Below are positions 25,508 through 34,444 of a DNA stretch of 64,000 nucleotides, in pieces; position 1 is the first letter of the stretch; every line of letters begins with the position of its first letter. Under the pieces are notes generated by a model that ran no database searches, had not been told where the DNA came from, and saw only the letters and a program-made list of their open reading frames with translations. Source of the stretch: Bog-159 sp049511415 (GTDB lineage Bacteria; Acidobacteriota; Terriglobia; Bryobacterales; Bryobacteraceae); NCBI GenBank assembly GCA_049511415.1, contig JBEKYC010000025.1, positions 24,519-88,518 on the forward strand, given 5' to 3'. The translations under genes and the position numbers were made by a program.

Positions 25508-28453
25508 ATGTTTCAGGAACTCAAATTTCAACTCTCCACCGCAATCCTGACCATTATCACTATCGCCGCAGCTGCGTCCGCAGTTATCAACTTTCAGCAA
25601 CAACATCGCTTCCGGCTCGCCGACGACGGAGCCGTTTGGGTGGATCGCGGCCATCGTGTGGAAGCCCTATACGTCGATCCCGACGGCCCCGCCGCCCATG
25701 CCGGGCTTAAAACCGGCGACACTCTGCTCAAGATCAACGGGGCCACTACCGGAAAAGCCATCGATGTGCCCCAGATCCTTGCCTCCGTGGGCGCTTGGAA
25801 TAAGGCGGAATACACCGCCCGGCGCCAGGACGTTGATTTCAAGGCCGCTGTCTATGTGCGCGAGGAGCCTCTCGACCCCGCGGTCGATTACCAATATCTG
25901 GTCGGCGCCGCCTACCTGCTCATCGGCTTATTCGTCTACTTCCGCCGCGGGAGCGCCCATAAGGCCCGTCATTTCTATATCTTATGTCTGGTGTCGTTCA
26001 TCCTGGGATGTTTCCATTACACCGGCAAGCTGAACGGCTTCGACAAAGCCATCTATTTCTGCAACGTGGCCGCCGGTTTGCTGGCACCGACCGTCTTTCT
26101 GCATTTCTGTCTCACCTTCCCCGAAGCGCGCTGGTTCCGTTCGCGCAAACGCATTGTATTGCTGTATCTGCCGCCGGCCGCGTTATTGGCCCTCTGGATA
26201 GGGGTCACTTCCGGTACGCTTCGCGTCGGTATTTCGCTGGTTGAGCTGCGCTGGATGCTCGACCGCATGTGGCAATCTCTGCTGATCGTGCCCTATCTGC
26301 TGGGCGGCCTGGTGCTGAGCCTGGAATACCGTAAAGCCGAAGATCCCATTGTGCGGCAGCAGCTCAAGTGGCTCCGCAACGGCACGTTTTGCGGCGTTCT
26401 ACCGTTCGCCTGCCTCTACGTCGCCCCGTACGCATTAGGCATGCTGCCCAATCAATACATGCGGATTTCCGTGCTTTCGCTGGTGCTGATTCCGCTCACG
26501 TTAGCCTATGCCATCGTGCGCTACCGGCTGATGGACGTCGATATTATCTTTCGCCGCGGGTACGCGTACACCTTGGCCACCCTTTGCGTATTGGCGGCAT
26601 TTTATAGCATTGTGTTCTCCCTGGGCAGCCTTGTCCAGAAGAACTTCAAGGATGTCGGCAATACCGGCCTGATCACCGTCATGCTGGCGGCCGCCTTCCT
26701 GTTCCAGCCGATCCGCAACTGGATTCAGGAGCGCCTGGACAAGCACTTCTATCGCGACCGCTACGATTACCGCCGCACGCTGGTCGAATTTGCACGCGAA
26801 CTGAGTTCCGAAACCGACCTGGACGCCATGCTGTCGTCGGTTTGCGAGCGCCTGCTGCATACCCTCTCCATCCGGCACATGGCCGTGTTTCTGGCCGAAG
26901 ACCGGCCCGATGGCAGCCAGTCCTTCCGCCTGAAGACATCCATGGGAGCGCGCCGCCGCCCGTCCGAGATCGCCCTCGATCAGCTCGATCTGAGTTTCCT
27001 CAACTGGGATCTGCCGCAGCCCTACATCTTCTTCGAGCGCACCCGCCATCAGCTCGATGCCGTCTCCCGCAGTTGGCCGCCGAGCGTGCGCGCCGCCATC
27101 GCCGATCTGGATCTTACATATTATTTGCCGTGCCGGGTCCGCGGCCGCATCATCGCCTATCTCGGCGTCAGCCGCACGGAATATGGCGACTTCCTCTCCA
27201 CGGTGGACGTCGAACTGCTCGCCACCATCGGCGGTTATGTCGGCATCGCCATTGAGAACGCTACACTCTACCGCTCCCTGCAGCGCAAAATGGAAGAGTA
27301 CGAGCGGCTGAAGGAATTCAGCGAGAACATCGTCGAATCCATCAACGTCGGCATCCTGGCGGCCGATTTGGATGATCGGGTGGAAAGCTGGAACACGCAG
27401 ATCGAAAAGCTCACCGGCATCCCGCGCCAGTCGGCCATCGGCCGCAAACTCGGCGAGTTGTTCCCCGCGGGCTTGGCCGATCAGTTCGAGCGTGTGCGCG
27501 GCGAAACCGGAATTCACCACATCTACAAGTTCGTGATGTCGCCCACGGCGCTGTCCGCGTTGCCCAGCCATGAACCCGTGCCCATCAACGGCAATGGCAA
27601 CGGCTCCCGCAGTCTGGCCGGCGCCACTTTGAATGTCGCGATCGCCCCGCTGGTCTCGAAGGATTTCGAGCAGATCGGCCGCCTGATCATCTTCGACGAC
27701 GTTACCGATCGCGCCGAACTCGAGCAGCGCCTGGTGCAGGCCGACAAGCTCTCCAGCATCGGACTCCTGGCGGCCGGCGTGGCGCATGAAGTCAACACGC
27801 CTCTGGCAGTCATTTCCACGTATGCGCAGATGCTGGCCAAGCAGGTTGCCAACGACGATCAAAAATCCATCCTGCTCGATAAGATTGCCAAACAGACCTT
27901 CCGCGCCAGCGAGATTGTCAATTCGCTCTTGAATTTCTCGCGCACCTCCACCACCTCCTTCGGCGACGTGGACCTGAACAAGGTCGTCCGCGAAACCATG
28001 TCGCTGTTGGAACATCAGATCCAGAAGGTTGGGGTGCAAGTGAAGCTCGACCTGGCTGCCAGCTTGCCGCCGATACATGGAAACGCCGGGAAACTGCAGC
28101 AGGTGTTCCTCAACCTATTTCTGAATGCCCGCGACGCCATGGAAGGGGGCGGCGTGCTTTCGGTCCGGGCCTGGGCTGAAGAATCCGGCGCGCGCGTGGA
28201 GGTAGCCGATACAGGCCACGGCATTTCGCCCGACTATATTCAGCGGATTTACGATCCGTTTTTCACTACCAAGGGCAGCCGGAAAGGCACCGGCATGGGC
28301 TTGGCTGTGACTTACGGGATCATCCAGGAGCACCAGGGATCCATCGAAGTTTCCAGCCGCCCCGGCGGCACGCGCTTCCAGATTCGTTTGCCCTGGTCGA
28401 GAGCCATCAGCCGCGCAGCGGTGGCTGCCGCCGAGCCCGTAAATGCCGCTTGA
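25508..28453 (+). CDS. Membrane sensor histidine kinase with PDZ, GAF and PAS domains
   Basis: The 981-residue kinase has one N-terminal membrane helix, an extracytoplasmic PDZ domain (about residues 40-110; GPAAHAGLKTGDTLLKINGA), a multi-helix membrane block (about 130-330), a GAF-like domain (about 400-560), a PAS domain (about 600-700), then HisKA and HATPase domains. The phosphoacceptor is H760 in AAGVAHEVNTPLAVIS; the ATP lid shows TGHGISPDY and GTGMGLAVTYGI. An unfolded peptide or C-terminus bound by the PDZ may be the signal, which is inference. GTG 25478 is an alternative start. The 3' end overlaps the response regulator gene by 11 nt, so they form a two-component pair. Confidence 0.88.
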   Translation: MFQELKFQLSTAILTIITIAAAASAVINFQQQHRFRLADDGAVWVDRGHRVEALYVDPDGPAAHAGLKTGDTLLKINGATTGKAIDVPQILASVGAWNKAEYTARRQDVDFKAAVYVREEPLDPAVDYQYLVGAAYLLIGLFVYFRRGSAHKARHFYILCLVSFILGCFHYTGKLNGFDKAIYFCNVAAGLLAPTVFLHFCLTFPEARWFRSRKRIVLLYLPPAALLALWIGVTSGTLRVGISLVELRWMLDRMWQSLLIVPYLLGGLVLSLEYRKAEDPIVRQQLKWLRNGTFCGVLPFACLYVAPYALGMLPNQYMRISVLSLVLIPLTLAYAIVRYRLMDVDIIFRRGYAYTLATLCVLAAFYSIVFSLGSLVQKNFKDVGNTGLITVMLAAAFLFQPIRNWIQERLDKHFYRDRYDYRRTLVEFARELSSETDLDAMLSSVCERLLHTLSIRHMAVFLAEDRPDGSQSFRLKTSMGARRRPSEIALDQLDLSFLNWDLPQPYIFFERTRHQLDAVSRSWPPSVRAAIADLDLTYYLPCRVRGRIIAYLGVSRTEYGDFLSTVDVELLATIGGYVGIAIENATLYRSLQRKMEEYERLKEFSENIVESINVGILAADLDDRVESWNTQIEKLTGIPRQSAIGRKLGELFPAGLADQFERVRGETGIHHIYKFVMSPTALSALPSHEPVPINGNGNGSRSLAGATLNVAIAPLVSKDFEQIGRLIIFDDVTDRAELEQRLVQADKLSSIGLLAAGVAHEVNTPLAVISTYAQMLAKQVANDDQKSILLDKIAKQTFRASEIVNSLLNFSRTSTTSFGDVDLNKVVRETMSLLEHQIQKVGVQVKLDLAASLPPIHGNAGKLQQVFLNLFLNARDAMEGGGVLSVRAWAEESGARVEVADTGHGISPDYIQRIYDPFFTTKGSRKGTGMGLAVTYGIIQEHQGSIEVSSRPGGTRFQIRLPWSRAISRAAVAAAEPVNAA

Positions 28454-29906
28454 AATGACTGCTCCGCAAATCTCCTCCAATACCGGCAAAGGCCACATCC
28501 TGGTTGTAGATGATGAACTGGATATCCGCGAAGGTCTGGAAACGCTACTGAGCCTGGAGGGCTACGGCGTGGAAATGGCCGCCAACGGCGGCGAAGGCCT
28601 GCGCAAGATCGGCGCGCGCGCCTACGATCTGGTCCTGCTCGACCTGATGATGCCGGACCGTTCCGGCATGGACGTGCTGCGCGAAGTCCGCGAGCGCGAC
28701 CGCGAGACGCCCATCTTCATGATCACCGCCTACGGTTCGGTGGAAGCCGCCGTGGAAGCCCTGAAGTTGGGCGCCAACGATTATTTCTCCAAGCCCTGGG
28801 ACAACGAGAAGCTGCTCATCGAGATCGACCGCATGATCTCCAAGCGGCGCCTCGAATCCGAAAACACACACCTCAAGCGCGCCCTCAAGCAGCGCTACAG
28901 CTTCCCCAACATCATTGGCAAAAGCGACCGCATGCTGCGCCTGCTCGACTTGGTCGGCCAGGTATCGAGCAGCCGTTCCACCATCTTGATCACCGGCGAG
29001 ACCGGCACCGGCAAGGAACTGATCGCCAAGGCCATCCATGCCAATTCGCCGCGCGCGGACCGCCTGTTCGTGCCGGTGAACAGCGGCTCGCTGCCCGCCG
29101 ACCTGCTGGAATCCACGCTGTTCGGCCACGTCAAAGGCGCGTTCACCAGCGCCATCCAGACCAAGAAGGGCTACTTCGAAGTCGCCGACCGCGGCACCAT
29201 CTTCTTCGACGAAATCGGCACCATCGCGCCCGACATGCAGGCCAAGCTCCTGCGCGTCATGCAGGAGAAGGAATTCATCCCGTTGGGCGCGACCGAGCCG
29301 GTGCGCGTGGATGTGCGCATCCTGGCCGCCACCAACGACGATTTGAAAAAGCGCGTCGACGAGGGCACCTTCCGCGAGGATTTATATTACCGGCTCAACG
29401 TGATCAATGTCGTGCTGCCGCCGCTGCGCGAGCGCAAGGAAGATATCCCGCCGCTAGTCAGCCACTTCTTCACCAAGTATTGCCGCGAGAACGAAAAGTT
29501 CCTCGACCCGCAGGGCAACTCGATTCTGTGCTTCCAGCCCGAAGTGATACAGATCCTGATGGAGCATAACTGGCCCGGCAATGTGCGCGAGCTGGAAAAC
29601 GCCGTGGAGCGCGCCGTGGTGCTGGCCACGGATCCCTCGGTGCCCCTCGAAGTCCTGCCCGACCACCTGCTGCAATCGAGCGGAATTCGCCTACGCCGCG
29701 GCGAAGGCGGCGCGCTACCCATCGACGCCTCGCTGTTTGAAATCGTGGCAGACTTCGAGCGCCGCATAATTATGGAGCGCCTGGAGCAGAACAACGGCAG
29801 CCAGACTGAGGCTGCCGCCGGTCTGCATGTCCCGCTTTCCACTCTGAACCAGAAGATTAAACGGCTGGATATCAAGATTCCGAAAAAATCGGAAGGCGGT
29901 TTTTAG
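28443..29906 (+). CDS. NtrC-family sigma-54-dependent response regulator
   Basis: The 487-residue regulator has a receiver domain (residues 18-130; D67 phosphoacceptor in DLVLLDLMMPD, K117), a sigma-54 AAA+ domain (about 150-390; Walker A GETGTGKE, Walker B FFDEIG, arginine-finger region VRELENAVERAV) and a Fis-type helix-turn-helix (about 435-480; NNGSQTEAAAGLHVPLSTLN). The sigma-54 contact loop reads GAFTSA, not the usual GAFTGA. It activates sigma-54 promoters in response to the kinase whose gene it overlaps. ATG 28443 is used; ATG 28455, just past the kinase stop, is possible. Confidence 0.93.
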   Translation: MPLEMTAPQISSNTGKGHILVVDDELDIREGLETLLSLEGYGVEMAANGGEGLRKIGARAYDLVLLDLMMPDRSGMDVLREVRERDRETPIFMITAYGSVEAAVEALKLGANDYFSKPWDNEKLLIEIDRMISKRRLESENTHLKRALKQRYSFPNIIGKSDRMLRLLDLVGQVSSSRSTILITGETGTGKELIAKAIHANSPRADRLFVPVNSGSLPADLLESTLFGHVKGAFTSAIQTKKGYFEVADRGTIFFDEIGTIAPDMQAKLLRVMQEKEFIPLGATEPVRVDVRILAATNDDLKKRVDEGTFREDLYYRLNVINVVLPPLRERKEDIPPLVSHFFTKYCRENEKFLDPQGNSILCFQPEVIQILMEHNWPGNVRELENAVERAVVLATDPSVPLEVLPDHLLQSSGIRLRRGEGGALPIDASLFEIVADFERRIIMERLEQNNGSQTEAAAGLHVPLSTLNQKIKRLDIKIPKKSEGGF

Positions 29907-30253
29907 CCCGCGCGGGACTTCAGTCCCGTACCTGCGCGAGGCGTTGCCCCGCCCGGCGCAGTTGGCCGCGCCCTGCGACCAGCCGAGTGCGCGGCATGCA
30001 TCGCCGCGCGCAGCGTGTCGTTGATACGCCTCTGGTAACCCGCCCCTGGCTCCTGTAGAACGCCAAACGTCCTTATTCAGACCGATCGAGACGATTTCCT
30101 TGACGGGCTCGTAGAACTTGCCTTGCACAGCGCGAGCCATCCGTCGGTCAATTCGGGGATGCCGGAGAAGTCGATATCCTCATCCTTGATTACCGCGATC
30201 TGTCTCAGGTTCTCCTTCTGTCGGCGCGTAAGTGTCGCCCGGCTTCGGTTCAT
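29903..30253 (-). pseudogene. Frameshifted BrnA-type (DUF4415) antitoxin
   Basis: Three adjacent minus-strand frames rebuild one antitoxin. The first reads MNRSRATLTRRQKENLRQIA then IKDEDIDFSGIPELTDGW from the ATG at 30253; the second reads GKFYEPVKEIVSIGLNKDV; the third reads GAGYQRRINDTLRAAMHAA. In intact BrnA proteins these blocks are the acidic IPE motif, the VSIRLD strand and the GYQxRIN helix of the ribbon-helix-helix domain, in this order. Two frameshifts separate them, so the gene is dead. A faint BrnT-like tail (VTIRAIVSYEP) just upstream may be the last trace of the toxin. The end coordinate is the stop of the third frame. Confidence 0.7.
29913..29928. repeat. Short palindrome downstream of the response regulator
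   Basis: CGGGACT and AGTCCCG form a 7-bp inverted repeat around a 2-base centre, directly after the regulator stop. Similar GGGACTTCAGTCCC palindromes recur in acidobacterial genomes as REP-like elements. There is no T-tract, so it is not a standard terminator. Confidence 0.5.
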
Positions 30254-30330
30254 AACTGACGATGGCCCTGATAGTAACGATTCCTTTCCGCCCGCTTACA
30301 CCTTCACGGCAGGCCCGTGAGAAATGCGGG

Positions 30331-31125
30331 TTAGGACTCCGGGTATGGATAGGGATACCGTCCGTAGCGCTTGTACAAAAACCAGTCTTCCGCGCAGTTG
30401 ATCAGCACCCCCGTAAGCTTGCCCGTGGCATTGACTTTCCGCAACGCCGCCAGACATAAATTACGATCCGAATGGTCCGGCCGGACCACGAAAATCACCC
30501 CGTCGGCGAACGCCTGAACCAGATCGTAATCGGTGACGGCTGCGATGGGTGGTGTATCGATCAGAACGAAATCGAAGCTGTTCCTGGCTAGCTCGCACAT
30601 CCTCTGCCAGCGGCCCGAATCGAGCAGTTCCGCCGGATTCCGCCGCGCTGTGCCCGCCGGCAGCACGTACAGGTTAGGGAATTGTTCGGTGCGCAGGATG
30701 GCCTGTTCCAGTTTACAGTTGCCTTCGAGCACATCCACCAAACCCGGCTCGTGCGGCAGTCCGAGCGTGCGCGCCAGGCTGGGGTTCCGCAGGTCGGCAT
30801 CGATCAGCAGCACCGTGGTGCCGCCCTTCATGGCCAGCACGGCTCCGGTGTTAACGGCCGATAGCGTCTTGCCATCGCCGGGCCCGCAACTGGAGACCAC
30901 CAGAGTGCGCGGAGCATCCGGGTGTTGCAGAAGATTGGTGCGCACGGCGCGATACTGTTCGCCCGCCCTGGGGCTGGCGCCATCATAGGGGAGCAGCGGC
31001 GACGATTCGCCAAGTTGGATCGGCGCTACCCGTATGCTCGCGGGTACGGCTGCCGGCTTCGGGAGCGGCGCCGGATCCGGAATCAGCCCGGTCTTTTTGT
31101 CGAGGGCTTGGAAAATCATGCTCAT
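30331..31125 (-). CDS. Bacterial tyrosine kinase (BY-kinase, CpsD/CapB type)
   Basis: The 264-residue cytoplasmic kinase has Walker A (SCGPGDGKT near residue 75), Walker A' (VLLIDADLRNP) and Walker B (FVLIDTPP), followed by a tyrosine-rich tail (WFLYKRYGRYPYPYPES), the usual autophosphorylation cluster. Such kinases work with a Wzz-type membrane activator to control polysaccharide chain length; that partner is encoded at 32115-33584. The start at 31125 has GGGAGG upstream and overlaps the stop of the ATPase gene as ATGA; the longer frame to 31383 lies inside that gene. Confidence 0.9.
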   Translation of the reverse strand: MSMIFQALDKKTGLIPDPAPLPKPAAVPASIRVAPIQLGESSPLLPYDGASPRAGEQYRAVRTNLLQHPDAPRTLVVSSCGPGDGKTLSAVNTGAVLAMKGGTTVLLIDADLRNPSLARTLGLPHEPGLVDVLEGNCKLEQAILRTEQFPNLYVLPAGTARRNPAELLDSGRWQRMCELARNSFDFVLIDTPPIAAVTDYDLVQAFADGVIFVVRPDHSDRNLCLAALRKVNATGKLTGVLINCAEDWFLYKRYGRYPYPYPES

Positions 31126-32096
31126 CTGCGCCTCCCGCCCGCCGTAACTGGTGCTATTCGCCAGGGCCGCGGCTGCGAATCCGGCCAGCCGGCCGCCCGC
31201 CGCAATGGAATGGCTGGCGCATCCGCTGCCTGCTCCGGCAGATGCAGAATCTCCGGAACGGGCCCCGCTGCCGGATCGGTTGGCCCATCCGTCAATTCCA
31301 AAACGCCCAGGGCCTCCCGCACAGTCTCCGGGCCCACGCAGGCGCTTTCGGATGTGTACGCGCGCAACAGCGAGATATCGCAAATGGCGTTGGTTACGCG
31401 GGGAATGCCATGAGACGACTGCGCCACCAGGTGGACCGCCTCCGGCTGGAACGGAAAGTTCCCGTTTCCGCCGCCCTGATGCCAGCGATGGCGCATGTAT
31501 TGCTCCACCTCGCCCGGTTGCAGCGGGACTATGTCCAACCGCACCGATACCCGCTGTCGCAGTTGGCGTAATTCGTCCCGCCGCATCAGATCGCGCAACT
31601 CGTTTTGTCCGGCCAGCACCACTTGCAGCAGCTTTCGTTCTGCCGTTTCGAAGTTCATGAGCAGGCGCAACTCTTCCAGCAATTCCGCGGAAAGCTTGTG
31701 CGCTTCATCCACCAGCAGCACGGGCGTGCGGCGCTCCTCGTCGCAGCACATCAGGAACTCCCAGAATTCGAGCAGTAGTTTCGCTTTGCTTTGTCCCGCG
31801 ACGGGCAGTCCGAATCCGATCAGAATCAGTTCAAAGAAATCCGCCGGCGGCACATTGGTGCTAAAGATCGAACAAAACTGCGCCTTGTCTTCCGGCACGG
31901 ACTGGATCAGCTTGCGCAGTAGCGTGGTTTTTCCGGTCCCGACCTCTCCCGTTAGCACGGCCGTCCCGCGCCGACCCAGGACCGTAAACATCAAGCCCGC
32001 CAGTGCCTCGCGATGGGTCGGCGACAGGAACAGAAACTCCGGGTCGGGCGTCATCGAGAATGGCGCTTTTCTAAGATGAAAGAACTCTTCGTACAT
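31122..32096 (-). CDS. ExeA-like AAA ATPase of exopolysaccharide locus (XrtA-associated type)
   Basis: The roughly 324-residue ATPase begins MYEEFFHLRKAPFSMTPDPE, the signature of the GspA/ExeA-like AAA proteins found in exosortase-linked polysaccharide loci. Walker A is GEVGTGKTT near residue 48, Walker B is PVLLVDEAHKL near 125, and NAICDISLL marks the C-terminal lid. The C-terminal 60 residues are Ala/Pro-rich. It lies between Wzz and the BY-kinase genes, with 4-nt overlap to the latter. ATG 32096 matches the family start; an in-frame GTG at 32111, 3 nt after the Wzz stop, is an alternative. Confidence 0.88.
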   Translation of the reverse strand: MYEEFFHLRKAPFSMTPDPEFLFLSPTHREALAGLMFTVLGRRGTAVLTGEVGTGKTTLLRKLIQSVPEDKAQFCSIFSTNVPPADFFELILIGFGLPVAGQSKAKLLLEFWEFLMCCDEERRTPVLLVDEAHKLSAELLEELRLLMNFETAERKLLQVVLAGQNELRDLMRRDELRQLRQRVSVRLDIVPLQPGEVEQYMRHRWHQGGGNGNFPFQPEAVHLVAQSSHGIPRVTNAICDISLLRAYTSESACVGPETVREALGVLELTDGPTDPAAGPVPEILHLPEQAADAPAIPLRRAAGWPDSQPRPWRIAPVTAGGRRR

Positions 32097-32114
32097 AAAG
32101 CAATCAGCCACGCG

Positions 32115-33584
32115 TCATGGATGGTTCATTTGAATCGCTTGAATTCGCCCCAGAATGGCGACATCCGGCGGCAGTTCCCATTCCCCCAACAGCACGTTGC
32201 GCTTCATCTCACGCGCCATGCCCGCCGCGATGGCAATCAGCAGGGCGGCGCCGCAACATCCGCCGAACCAGGCGCCGCGATCCGGCGCGAACGGCTTCAC
32301 CGGCGGCTGCGCCGGGTCGATCATGGTGAAGCGCTCGCCTTGCTGCCGGCGCTCCAGGTCGGTGGCCATGTCCGCCGCGATGCGCTTGTCGACGAGGGAT
32401 TTGTAGTTGGCCTTGGCGATTTCGTAATCGCGGGACAGCGCCGTCAATTCCTGCTCGCGCACCGGCAACGCGTCCATACGATCCTGTAGGGTCGTGGCGC
32501 GAGCCAGGATCTGCCCCCGCTCCGCGGTTCTATAATCCAATTCGCGGCCAGCCAACGCCAGTTCGGTTTTCAACTGGGCGACCCGCTCGCGCTGTTGCAA
32601 CAGATCCGCCGACGCGATAGGCTCGCCCCTCGGCGTCGCCGGCTTTTCCGATTGCTTGGCCTGTGCTACCAACTTCTCCAACCGCTGCACGTCGGGATGC
32701 TCTTCGGTGTAGCGCAGGCGTAACGCGTCCAGTTCCGACTGTAAGGCGGCTATATTCTTGCCTTCGCCCGCGGTGGCTGGTTGGCCCTGCGCCGGCGCGC
32801 GTTCCAGGACCCGGGCCGTCGATTCCGCCATGCTGAGCGAATTGGACAGCAGGGCTTTGGATTGCTCCGCGCGGTTGATTGCGTCTTGGTTGCCCTGTAA
32901 TTCAATCTGGGCGCGAGACAACGCTCCAGCCAGCGAACCCTGTTGCTCGGGCAATTCACCTTTATGTTTGAGCTTGTAACCCTCCACTTGCGAATCCAAA
33001 GCCGTCAGCGTTTTCTTGGCCTGTTCCAGTTGCGCCTCGATGAACTCGGAAGTGCCCTCCGCGTGGTTCTCCCGCGTGCGCAGATTTTCTTCGATAAACA
33101 GATTGCCGATCTGGTTCGCCACTTCTGCGACCGTGGTCGGATCGTGCCCCATATACGAGATTCGAAAAGCGGTAGTGCGCTCCTGGCTCCAGCCTCGTTC
33201 CAGCGTGATATGCGTATCCTTGCGCATCATCTCGATCACTTCTTCCGGCGAGAGACGCGCGGTTTCACGCTGGTAAAGATGATAGGTGAGAATGATCCGC
33301 CGCAGGCGCCCGCTGGAAAGAATGTTCTCCGAAATCGTCGCCAGCCGGTCCTGCACGTCCGAGTTGACGGTGGACGCCACGTAGCGTTCCGGCACCTTCT
33401 GGCTATCCACCAGAATCACAGCTTCGGCCTTATAAGTCACGGGGATAGTCACAATGACCGCGCCCGCCAGCAAACAGAGAAACACCCAGATCAGGCCGAT
33501 CAGGAGCCGGGACCGCCAGAGCATGCGGGCAAGCGACAACGGCGATAATTCGGGATGCGCGGATTCGCCGGTGGATGGGAACAT
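32115..33584 (-). CDS. Polysaccharide chain-length determinant (Wzz/GNVR family)
   Basis: The 489-residue inner-membrane protein has an N-terminal helix (LLIGLIWVFLCLLAGAVIV, about 27-47), a Wzz domain with strand YKAEAVILVDSQKVPERY, a long periplasmic coiled coil (about 170-400), the GNVR-type region (LSRDYEIAKANYKSLVDKR) and a C-terminal helix (WFGGCCGAALLIAIAAGMA, about 440-460). It matches the subfamily of chain-length regulators in PEP-CTERM/exosortase loci. It is first in the run Wzz, ATPase, BY-kinase, and probably activates the kinase. Confidence 0.9.
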   Translation of the reverse strand: MFPSTGESAHPELSPLSLARMLWRSRLLIGLIWVFLCLLAGAVIVTIPVTYKAEAVILVDSQKVPERYVASTVNSDVQDRLATISENILSSGRLRRIILTYHLYQRETARLSPEEVIEMMRKDTHITLERGWSQERTTAFRISYMGHDPTTVAEVANQIGNLFIEENLRTRENHAEGTSEFIEAQLEQAKKTLTALDSQVEGYKLKHKGELPEQQGSLAGALSRAQIELQGNQDAINRAEQSKALLSNSLSMAESTARVLERAPAQGQPATAGEGKNIAALQSELDALRLRYTEEHPDVQRLEKLVAQAKQSEKPATPRGEPIASADLLQQRERVAQLKTELALAGRELDYRTAERGQILARATTLQDRMDALPVREQELTALSRDYEIAKANYKSLVDKRIAADMATDLERRQQGERFTMIDPAQPPVKPFAPDRGAWFGGCCGAALLIAIAAGMAREMKRNVLLGEWELPPDVAILGRIQAIQMNHP

Positions 33585-33666
33585 GGCTTAGCTATGGTCG
33601 CGCGGCGGCGCCGCCGTCACGACAGTCCGAAAGTTGGGGAAATAATCCGAAATCCTCGCCCCGTCT

Positions 33667-34341
33667 TTACTCTGCTGGCCGCTTCCGGCGCCGCCCAAAG
33701 CCGATCGCCAGTAATGCTCCCCCAAACAGCGTCAGGCTGATGGAACTGGCCTCCGGCACGGTGCAACCGGGGGCGAATGCCGCGACCGAAGCGACACTGC
33801 TGTCGATGATCTGTACCGTGCCCGCCACGAACATACGCGCATTGGTTTCGATCTCCAACACCTCCGTGGACGATCCCGGAGGCACCCCGGTCGGCTCGCT
33901 GAAATTGAAGCCGATCACGCTGCCGTTGCTGCTGCGGTCCACCGTCGAGGGATCCACGCCGCCCGGCGTGCTGCCGCTGCCGATGCTGTAGCCGACATCC
34001 GTCTGAAACGCCCCAAATGCGGCTTCCGTGATACGCTCGACGGCATCGGTAGACGTGGAATTGCTGGTCACCCACACGAAAAAGTCCAGGCATCCGGAGC
34101 AGAAACTGTTGTCCGGATCGGCATATACGGCGGCGCGGTATTCACCCGTAATGGTAGTTTGCCCCAACGAGTTGGTGGCGGTGAATGGCTGCTCACCCGT
34201 GTCGGCCAGAAATGGCCCAGTCACGGGTGTCTCGAACCCCGTTCCCGGAACTGGGCTCGATCCGGTTGGCGGCAGAATCGTCGCTTGGGCCAGCGCTGCG
34301 GTAAAGAGTGCGCTGAAAAAACAACATCGATAGAGTCTCAT
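33667..34341 (-). CDS. PEP-CTERM sorting-signal protein
   Basis: The 224-residue exported protein has a signal peptide (LYRCCFFSALFTAALAQA) and a C-terminal tripartite PEP-CTERM signal: VPEASS near residue 195, a hydrophobic helix (ISLTLFGGALLAIGFG) and a basic end (RRRKRPAE). Exosortase recognises this signal and processes the protein at the cell surface. The body is Ser/Thr/Gly-rich and otherwise unrecognised. It lies beside the exopolysaccharide genes, which often occur with exosortase; no exosortase gene is in the window. Confidence 0.8.
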   Translation of the reverse strand: MRLYRCCFFSALFTAALAQATILPPTGSSPVPGTGFETPVTGPFLADTGEQPFTATNSLGQTTITGEYRAAVYADPDNSFCSGCLDFFVWVTSNSTSTDAVERITEAAFGAFQTDVGYSIGSGSTPGGVDPSTVDRSSNGSVIGFNFSEPTGVPPGSSTEVLEIETNARMFVAGTVQIIDSSVASVAAFAPGCTVPEASSISLTLFGGALLAIGFGRRRKRPAE

Positions 34342-34444
34342 GGATACGGTCCTGGGGCTGCCCTCAGTGCAATCCCGATGCCAACTAGACCGGCGCAGTT
34401 ACGAAGTACCCTTCCCTGCACAAAAAATGTTACAGTGCAGCCAT

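Noticed and set aside
30123..30459. Two 65-residue plus-strand frames opposite the BrnA relic and the BY-kinase end
   Set aside because: No ribosome binding site, no recognisable fold, and full overlap with better-supported features.
34340..34444. A 35-residue N-terminal extension of SSB
   Set aside because: The OB fold starts at MASVNKVILIG as in all SSB proteins, and the extension overlaps the start of the divergent PEP-CTERM gene.
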